A DNA stretch of 26,042 bases, from assembly GCF_000090795.2 (NCBI RefSeq), contig NW_003546524.1, forward strand, positions 21,982 through 48,023, read 5' to 3'. Under the pieces are notes generated by a model, which saw only the letters and a program-made list of their open reading frames with translations, made no database searches and was not told the origin of the DNA. Below are positions 19,733 to 26,042 of the stretch, piece after piece; position 1 is the first letter of the stretch; each line of letters begins with the position of its first letter. This DNA comes from Amphimedon queenslandica (taxonomy: Eukaryota; Porifera; Demospongiae; Haplosclerida; Niphatidae). A program made the translations under genes and the position numbers.

Positions 19733-20021
19733 CAGCAACCTCTCTATATTTTCTGTTACCTTTCCTTTTATCTATCTCTTCCCTGCCTCCAATCTCTCTT
19801 CTCTTTTATTTTATTCTATCTTCAATTGTCTTATTCTACTTATTTTTTTATCTTCCTAATTTATTTTATTTTAATGGGTGCTAGTAGCTACTTACTAGTA
19901 GCCCTTCAAAGTTTGTTGCATGGTCCATGAGTCTCTATTGTACTTTTGTTTATTTCTTCCTTCTTTTTTGTTCACACTTTGTAAATTGTTCGATAATAAT
20001 AATAATAATAATAATAATATA

Positions 20022-20366
20022 GGCTATGACATCTAATGTAGAGCCAAGATATTCAGTCAAACTATCTTTTATGAGCATTATTTCAATATATGAAGGCTTT
20101 GCAAAGTCCTTCGAGGGATCATTTAGCTACTTTAACAAACGAATAGGCTTCTGTGATTGCTTTACTTACCCTGGCAGCCATGAATGCAGTGAAACACGGG
20201 TGAGGACAGCTGAATGTAGCATTTATGACACTTTCTTATGTGAATTTATATGTGTGTATACAGGAGTTTCATATCCATGTGTATACAGTATCTATATATG
20301 ATCCTACTTAGTAACACTTCTGCATTACTAATAACGCTACCGCATTACTAATACATGTACATGTAG
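20022..20366. other. Region after the LINE tail, no confident gene
   Basis: A plus-strand open frame (20026-20301) includes a Cys-containing stretch RIGFCDCFTYPGSHEC and could hide an exon (a possible donor GTGAGG follows at about 20201). No matching acceptor in the same frame is convincing. The remainder is AT-rich with ATTACTAATA repeats at 20320-20350. Confidence 0.3.
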
Positions 20367-20452
20367 TACTGGACTACTGGGACAAGATGCTGCATGAGGA
20401 CTACTTGTACATGTATGCCAAAACTCTGTGGGAAACTCTGTCCAACCACTAA
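20367..20452 (+). CDS. Orphan terminal exon candidate
   Basis: After an acceptor ending ACATGTAG (20359-20366), 27 codons read LDYWDKMLHEDYLYMYAKT and so on, to WETLSNH and TAA (20450-20452). The composition (Trp, Tyr, Asp and Glu rich, few simple repeats) is strongly protein-like and the incoming phase is 1. I do not recognise the family or find a convincing upstream partner. It may be the last exon of a host gene whose other exons lie left of the LINE. Confidence 0.35.
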
Positions 20453-20850
20453 AAATGGCAGCACTCTTCATGCAGACACAATGTCTGAACATTGTTTGAA
20501 TGTAATTTTAAGCTCTGCTCTGTTATACAGAGGTGTCTTTTATTTAGAGGTTATTTTATATCGTAAGAAATTTATTGGTACGCTAGATGTTGCTTGTTAA
20601 ATGAAGATAGCATTTATTAAGAGAGGCTATGTTTATAACTTGAACTTTTTACTGTCTATAATAGTAAAAATTTTTGTGCCCCAAAAGTTTGATGGATTTT
20701 GCATTTTTTAATTGGATTTTTGTCATTCAAGACACTGAAAATGGAAAATTACAAAAATTAAAGTCACAATAGATTTGCGAAATACATGTTATGTATATTA
20801 TGTACAATTTACATGTCAATTATTCATTTTATTATTCTTGTACACTGTAG

Positions 20851-20970
20851 GTTTGCTGTGGTTCTTATAAGTTATTGAATGCTTTGATCTCTCGTCCATT
20901 AATAAATGTTAAATCAGTTAATCCAACACTCTACACTTATGTACAAGAAATAACTACCATTGAGGTATAG
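20851..20970 (+). CDS. Orphan exon candidate
   Basis: An acceptor (TTGTACACTGTAG, ending 20850) is followed by 39 open codons reading VCCGSYKLLNALISRPLINV and onward to YVQEITTIEV, then TAG at 20968-20970. Alternatively a donor GTATAG at 20965 ends the exon after Glu. The sequence looks protein-like but matches no family I know. Its relation to the exon candidate at 20367-20452, which ends in its own stop, is unclear. Confidence 0.35.
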   Translation, partial: VCCGSYKLLNALISRPLINVKSVNPTLYTYVQEITTIEV

Positions 20971-21317
20971 TAATAGTAATAATATTAAGTACTGTACAAC
21001 TGGTTATATTGGAAAGGGAATTTTTGTTGATTTAATTGTCTTTTGGTAGTGCAGCAGTCAGTAAATGAATCACTTTAGTCAGTGATAATGGTCAGTAAAA
21101 GAGTCAACAGGATCAATAAGCAAAAGGGGTCAGGTTGGGCTGGTTGGTCAGTAAATGAGTGGTGACCCATAATGGTCATATATTCTACCACCATAATGCT
21201 ACATAAAATAGCATATTCACTATCCTGATGTATAGAAGTCTTGTGCTAATATAATTTCACAGCCTTATAATGACATTGAAATTAGAAACTTATCTGAGGG
21301 GCCTAAAACTGAATGCA
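20971..21317. repeat. 3' flank of the phosphatase gene with GGTCAGTAAATGAGT-like repeats
   Basis: Several degenerate copies of GTCAGTAAATGAGT occur between 21055 and 21165. No gene is seen. This is downstream of the minus-strand phosphatase gene. Confidence 0.55.
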
Positions 21318-21323
21318 TTTATT
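21318..21323 (-). terminator. Polyadenylation signal of the phosphatase gene
   Basis: AATAAA on the minus strand, 28 nt after the TAA stop (21354-21352). Its position and strand fit the 3' end of the receptor phosphatase transcript, implying a very short 3' UTR. Confidence 0.6.
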
Positions 21324-21351
21324 GAAAAATTAATCTTACAGTACAGAACTA

Positions 21352-23680
21352 TTATTTGTATGTAGTTTGAATGTATAAGTTAATCACATCGTATATAGAA
21401 TTATACTGCTCCTGTAAACAACATAACAAATAATAGTAAAGTTTACACATGATCTATTACATACCAGTGTAGTGACAGCTCCTGGTTTAGTTCTTCTGAC
21501 AGTTTTAGTTACTTGAAATACATCCACTATACCTTCTGCCTTACATTGTTCTAGAGCAATACTCACTGAACAATAGACTCCTGAACGACTCACTGTATCA
21601 CTAAATAAAATACATTAAAGAATTACTATATTATAATTATACTTTCTCCTTACCTACAATGTACCACTACTGGTCCTTTCTTTTGTCTGTTTCTAACATC
21701 ATTAATTACTTGTAGAATGGTACCTGCTTTTCTAACAACTCCATCTTGAGGCCAATCTGTCACTTGTAATTGCAATACACTTCTGCTCTCTTTATCAAAG
21801 GATATTTTAAGATTTCTTTCTGTGTAACCATTTGCAATTTTCTTGCTAATGACTTCAATAGAAAATTCACCGTGTGTCTTTGAGCCAGTCCAATATTGAT
21901 AGCAGCAATCCTACAAGCTTATAACAGGATTATACTAGTTCAGTTATTTAATACTTCATCTCCACACAGCATGACGATAGTAGACACTTTACAATCTACT
22001 ATCATTTTCCAAAATTCCCTCACAGTGTTTTCCATAGGACTTTGAGCTATAATGAATTCTTTTTTCCCTTGATAGCCCTAATATAAAGCAGTAATAATAA
22101 TAACTGCATCTATACTAACATTCAAAAAACTTCAAAACTTCAATTACTTCATTCAAACTCAGAAATTTTTTAATTACTTTTCTTAAATTTTTGAGACCTT
22201 CAAAATTTGAAAAAATTCAAATTTAATAGAATGATTTCAAAATTGTTAAACAGTACAAGCTTAGAAAAAATTAGTAAAGTGAAAATTTTTTAACTTTTTA
22301 GTTTTGGCAAAATTTGCTCCAGCTACCACCATACATTTAATAATTAAAATAAGCTCTGTGTGTGTGGTCAACAACTATGGCACACGGCTAGGAGAAAGAA
22401 GAAAAGTTGGAATTCATTTAGCATCTGAAGCTCTATTTGATGAAAAAGTTGGCACAAAACTATTGCCTAGATATTTAAAAGAGACTGAGAGACTTTGGTT
22501 GCTCCTGCTTTCTCCAGTGCTGCCTGAAAAATCCTCAAAGAGGCTAAATCACAAACTTTAAGCAACTGTAACTCACAAACAAAGACATTAGGACAAAATC
22601 GTTATTTTATTTTTTGTTATATGTGATTTTCTACCTCTGAAGCAAATCTTGGCCCTATACACAGCCAAGAGTTCACAGATACTATGATACAAGACACTGC
22701 CCAAAATCAATGAATCGAGCCTCATTACAGTATTGATACAGTCTGACAGGTATCATTGCTGAATCATACATGTTGCTCTGGCTGAACCAGTATGAATTCC
22801 AGCATGATTGTATCAAGGCTGATAGATTTATATGCTCATTGCCATATTAGCTGCCCAACATCCATGATTCAGGATGCATTAGGCTGGATCAGGACTGACA
22901 TCATTCATGAATCAATCACAAACTCTTGGCTGTGTAGACTGAAACACGAGCTCTCACTTGGGAAGAGGTCCCCTGGTTTAACAGTTCCCAGGCTTTGGTG
23001 CCACGGGATGCTACAAAAGCATAACTAGATGAAAGAAAACAACTTTATCTGTTGCTGGAAGAAGAAATATATCTCTAGAGTGCTCATACAAAGAGATAGA
23101 TCTACATTTTTTACAAATCAAATGTGTGGACAGAATGACAACCCAAGGGTCTACTAGATCTAACCCTGCTTCTGACATTTTCTGTGCATCAATTTCTTTT
23201 CAGGAATGAAGTGAAACTTATCAAATATGTTTATTCTCAATCTTATATTTTAAACAAATGCTTAGTACCCGCCTATGCAAGCGTGGCGAGTCCGGGCCAA
23301 AAATTCTTTTTGAGATTTTTCTGAAAAAGTGAAATGCTTGTTTTTTGACTACCTCATTGTACATTGTGTAAGTGAACCAATAGCAATAATAACTATACCA
23401 CATTGTGACTAACTTTAAGGTATGATGCATTTATGTAATCATCATTGGTATCTTTAAGAGTTATAATGTACTTGTCAGCTAAAAGATAAACAACAGATTA
23501 CAATTATTTCATTAATCATGATGCTCTCACGAGGTAGGTAATTATTTGATCTGTTCTTGTTACTATGAGCATTAGCAGATTTACACTCTACATCATTAGG
23601 ATCAGGAGTCAATTCACACAATAAATGATATTGTGCTTCAATTCCTGTGCAATTAATGCTTGGATCATTCTTTTTTAGTT
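21352..23680 (-). other. PTP domain D2, predicted inactive
   Basis: D2 begins after the linker in 23774-23531, with [10 protein letters not shown] completed across the next junction by [10 protein letters not shown] and [11 protein letters not shown]. It goes on with [28 protein letters not shown] and CCYQYWTG. The WPD loop reads TDWPQDGV (Asp replaced by Gln), the P-loop reads [11 protein letters not shown] (Cys and Arg kept, AGIG replaced by DTVS), and the Gln loop reads GAVTTLEQY (Gln replaced by Thr). The fold is complete to [15 protein letters not shown] and the stop. Such D2 domains in RPTPs are typically regulatory; inactivity is inferred from the residues. Confidence 0.9.
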
Positions 23681-26023
23681 TCTGTATTTCCACTGTGTAG
23701 TTCTCAATTAATATATCAGTCTTTCCACAAATGATTTCCTCAAACACAGCATCATGAAGAAACACATACTGATCCTGTACAATTATTGTGACAATGTAAT
23801 GTTTCAAGAATTAATTGTCCTTACTAGTGACTGAACCATCTTCATTCTCTGTTGTCGGAGTCTATTAATAATGCCAGCAAAATCTATCACTCCCTCTTTT
23901 TTGGCTTGTTCTAGAGCCAGGTCTATAGCAATGAATATACCAGTACGGCCTATACCAGCACTACAGTGGACCAGAATGGGGCCTTGTGAAGGAGACCAGG
24001 TGTTCATGACTCTTTTATATAGAGTCATCAATGAGGTAGCATAGTCAGGTACTCCTTGATCAGGCCATGTGGTTAAATGGTATTGAGTCAGTGTATGACT
24101 ATCATTTGATCCATCTTGTATCTGTATTGTGTAGGTCTACATTACATAATGTTAATTTTTCACTTACTGTTATACAAAGTTGACGAGTAACAAAGTCAGA
24201 GTAAGCCTGTGTATTTTTTAACAATACAATGAATGGTCCAAATTTCTCTTGCTCAGTTATAGCGTTTGGCCAGTACTGTCTGCACTTGCTTTTTCCTCCT
24301 TCCTTCAGTTTGGTTAACATCACAATAGACACTGGCCTTTCCTGCCAGATAAGATACCAGAAATCAACTAACGTGTTCTTCATTGGACCTTATAGTTTAA
24401 ATAATAACAGTGTAGAATTGGTTGCACATAAATACCTTGTGTTGTAACATATTTCTTACTCCTACTGTATCCCTGCAAGAGCAATACAAATATTTTTTCA
24501 TAAAATAAACTTACATCAACATAGTTAGCATTAATAAATTCCCTTTGACACATATCCAAGTCAGGATTAGCAGTCAGTATTATCCTGTTATCATCATCTG
24601 ATGAATAAAGAAAACATTATTCTGTAATAATACATGTACATGTACATACAAACTGTCACATTCTTTAATCTGTTCAAAGGTTTGTTTTCATCACTGTATC
24701 CAACAGTACATGGCTTTTCTTCACCACTGTAGAGATTCTACATGTACATAATCATCATTACATGCAACCTTCAATAGGTACTTTGAATTGTTTTTCAAAT
24801 CCATTGCTATTATGACAAGTATCTAAATGTGTAGCCAAATCATCCAGTGGTATAGGTAGAGTAGGAGGAATCTGTGGATCAAAGTCATTCCAGACAGTAA
24901 GATAAGACAGAACAGTCTCTACATCTCTTTCTTTGGCTTGTAAAATCGATGCTCCTGGAGCTTATGATTATATTAAAAACAAGAAAACAGTTATTAAGAG
25001 TATCACCTTGACTTTCTGATGCTACTTCCTTAATTAAGTGTGTTCTGGTACTTGATATTTTCTTCCTTTAGATACAATTGAATTATTGTACCATAAACTA
25101 TATGCACATTTTAACATACTTTACATAAATAGTGGCAACGATGATCACTAGTAATAGCATCATTATTGAAAATCCAGCGATTGCTGATGAAGTTCCAAGG
25201 AAAGCAACTGTATTTGTAACAATAATTAGTAAGGGAAATCAACTGATTAACTTACAGTCAGTCTCTCCATCTTCATCTACATTTTTGAATAGAAAATAGA
25301 TGGTATGATCATAGATTTAATACACAGACATGATACTAATACATTAATTAATATACCTAAAGTTGGAGCTACTGATGCAGATGGCTGATGAGACAGTGTC
25401 TTATTAGTAATGAATATCCATTCTCCATATCCATTATCAGTGTATGCACGTACACCAAAAATATAACAAGAAGTATGATTCAGACCAGTAATGTTAGCAT
25501 ATCTATTTCCACTGGACACATTATATTGATCCAATGCTTCATCATCAATGTCATCAACATCTATGATGGAACAGTTATCAGACAGGTATCCTATCTCGAA
25601 TGTGATAATGGGATAGTCTTGTGGAATAAAACTGGGTACACTCCATGAGATAACAGACCATGTAGCGTCCATGATACTTGATAATGATTCAACTGGACCA
25701 GGTACTAGATGAATGGAAAGTCTCAAATGAAAATTAGTGTATTTACTTACTTATTCCAATCTCTACTACAATAGGATCACTGAAAGGGCCTCTTCCAACA
25801 GAGTTTACAGCAGCTACACTGATGTTATATACAGTGCTAAATAGTAAATCATTCAATATAATGTGTGTATTAGTACTATTGACATTGTAAGTGATACTAC
25901 TGTTACTGATCATCACTATATAGCCTGTGATTAGACCAATACGTTCAGAGCAATTAAGTTCATTCCAAGTGAGATTATTAATTGGTTTTATTAAAGTGAT
26001 GGAACCAGGTTCACCAATAGGAG
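21352..26023 (-). CDS. Receptor-type protein tyrosine phosphatase, 3' part (FN3-FN3-TM-D1-D2)
   Basis: Exons in transcript order: 26023-25751, 25704-25357, 25276-25256, 25207-25120, 25065-25007, 24960-24782, 24737-24650, 24597-24515, 24472-24436, 24388-24168, 24136-23825, 23774-23531, 23478-23414, 22077-21955, 21910-21654, 21600-21465, 21411-21352 (stop TAA). Every junction is GT-AG and all phases agree, giving about 800 residues. The product is a single-pass membrane phosphatase that removes phosphate from tyrosine residues of cytoplasmic targets; the ectodomain probably senses adhesion cues. Architecture and tandem cytoplasmic domains match animal RPTPs with FN3 repeats. The gene continues past the right edge (more ectodomain and the signal peptide expected). 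The only long intron (23413-22078, about 1.3 kb) splits D2. Orthology to a vertebrate subtype cannot be set by eye. Confidence 0.93.
22078..23413. repeat. Large D2 intron of the phosphatase gene with a foldback repeat
   Basis: This intron is much longer than its neighbours. It contains a 16-bp perfect inverted repeat, TACACAGCCAAGAGTT at 22658-22673 and its complement at 22921-22936, bounding about 280 bp rich in TGATTCA/GAATCA motifs, probably a degraded MITE. Two plus-strand open frames (22304-22561 and 22792-23028) have no recognisable domain. A stretch at about 22120-22300 is composed of AAAATTT/TTCAAA low-complexity sequence. Confidence 0.55.
23690..24960 (-). other. PTP domain D1, catalytic motifs intact
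   Basis: D1 starts with [13 protein letters not shown] and FEKQF (24960-24782). It continues with [18 protein letters not shown] (substrate-recognition loop area), [47 protein letters not shown], the TTWPDQGVP loop with the general-acid Asp, the P-loop [11 protein letters not shown] (Cys-x5-Arg), and [13 protein letters not shown] with the Gln loop. All catalytic residues are present, so D1 is predicted active. One deviation: the usual KNRY motif of the phosphotyrosine-recognition loop reads LNRL. Confidence 0.9.
25120..26023 (-). other. Ectodomain (two FN3 domains), stalk and transmembrane helix
   Basis: The two FN3 domains are each a phase 1-1 exon. The first (26023-25751) has [15 protein letters not shown] and [18 protein letters not shown]. 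The second (25704-25357) has [23 protein letters not shown] and [17 protein letters not shown]. Both show the W, Y-x-V and N-x-x-G-x-G/S marks of FN3, with several N-x-S/T sites. A 7-residue acidic exon follows. The exon 25207-25120 then encodes the membrane helix ([15 protein letters not shown] core), followed by basic VKKK as a stop-transfer signal. The juxtamembrane exon 25065-25007 is Ser/Thr/Lys-rich. Confidence 0.9.
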
Positions 26024-26042
26024 CTATATATACAGAAAATGA

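Larger units (their letters stand above)
16831..20021 (+). mobile_element. Decayed non-LTR retrotransposon (LINE) with (ATA)n tail
   Basis: In order on the plus strand: a gag-like ORF1 relic with a CCHC knuckle, the end of an apurinic-type endonuclease, a reverse transcriptase with motifs A, B and C, a conserved C-terminal segment with a Cys/His motif, a T-rich 3' UTR, and a tail of about ten ATA repeats (19993-20021). Several frameshifts, stops and internal deletions show it is dead. The layout and C-terminal motif fit the Jockey/CR1/L2/I assemblage; the clade cannot be fixed by eye. The 5' boundary is approximate and no target duplication was found. Confidence 0.8.

Noticed and set aside
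19992..20021. (ATA)n tract as an independent microsatellite
   Set aside because: Its position directly after the LINE 3' UTR makes a retrotransposon tail the better explanation.
20160..20195. Minus-strand ATG followed by a strong donor (ATGGCTGCCAGG then GTAAGT) as a first exon
   Set aside because: Only four codons long, with no downstream exons found on that strand before the LINE; probably chance.
22304..23028. Two plus-strand ORFs in the long phosphatase intron as independent genes
   Set aside because: No recognisable domain; they overlap low-complexity sequence and a foldback repeat.
24650..24960. Apparent frameshift between the first two D1 exons of the phosphatase
   Set aside because: Re-reading the junction shows the donor directly after the AAA codon (GTACCT at 24781-24776), so the intron is phase 0 and the frame is continuous.

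Overview
The window looks like nuclear DNA of an early-branching animal, most likely a demosponge. It is AT-rich and its genes have many short GT-AG introns (about 40 to 200 nt). Self-complementary TACATGTACATGTA tracts are scattered through it. The two well-supported genes are animal signalling types: a death-domain/Roc-COR GTPase and a receptor tyrosine phosphatase with fibronectin type III repeats. The organism assignment is inference; I ran no searches.

Left third (1-6514): a possible first exon of a minus-strand gene at the very edge (1-40), a TA-flanked MITE (762-1128), a broken Tc1/mariner transposase on the minus strand (about 1190-2400), then a seven-exon plus-strand gene (2951-6514). 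That gene reads Death domain, Roc-like GTPase, COR-like region, Cys/His module, CARD-like helical domain. All its introns are phase 1.

Middle (6515-20021): mostly mobile DNA. A decayed Ginger-type DNA transposon (7021-8494) has a perfect 4-bp target duplication, TGTCA ends, and relics of an integrase N-terminal segment, a Ulp1-like protease and a PHD finger. After it come an orphan three-exon C-terminal gene fragment (9014-9546), a family of repeats in opposite orientations (about 9593-11150) around a MITE with 37-bp perfect ends (10357-10595), an orphan exon (12514-12639), further MITEs (13521-13776, 13953-14204, 15357-15625), a 10-N assembly gap (14680-14689), and a decayed non-LTR retrotransposon (about 16831-20021) ending in an (ATA)n tail.

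Right end (20022-26042): two orphan plus-strand exon candidates, then the 3' part of a receptor protein tyrosine phosphatase on the minus strand (21352-26023, continuing off the right edge). It has two FN3 domains, a transmembrane helix, a D1 phosphatase domain with intact [10 protein letters not shown] and WPD motifs, and a D2 domain that looks catalytically dead ([13 protein letters not shown]).

The two intact genes are not visibly linked in function beyond both being signalling proteins: one a likely intracellular death-fold GTPase, the other a cell-surface phosphatase.
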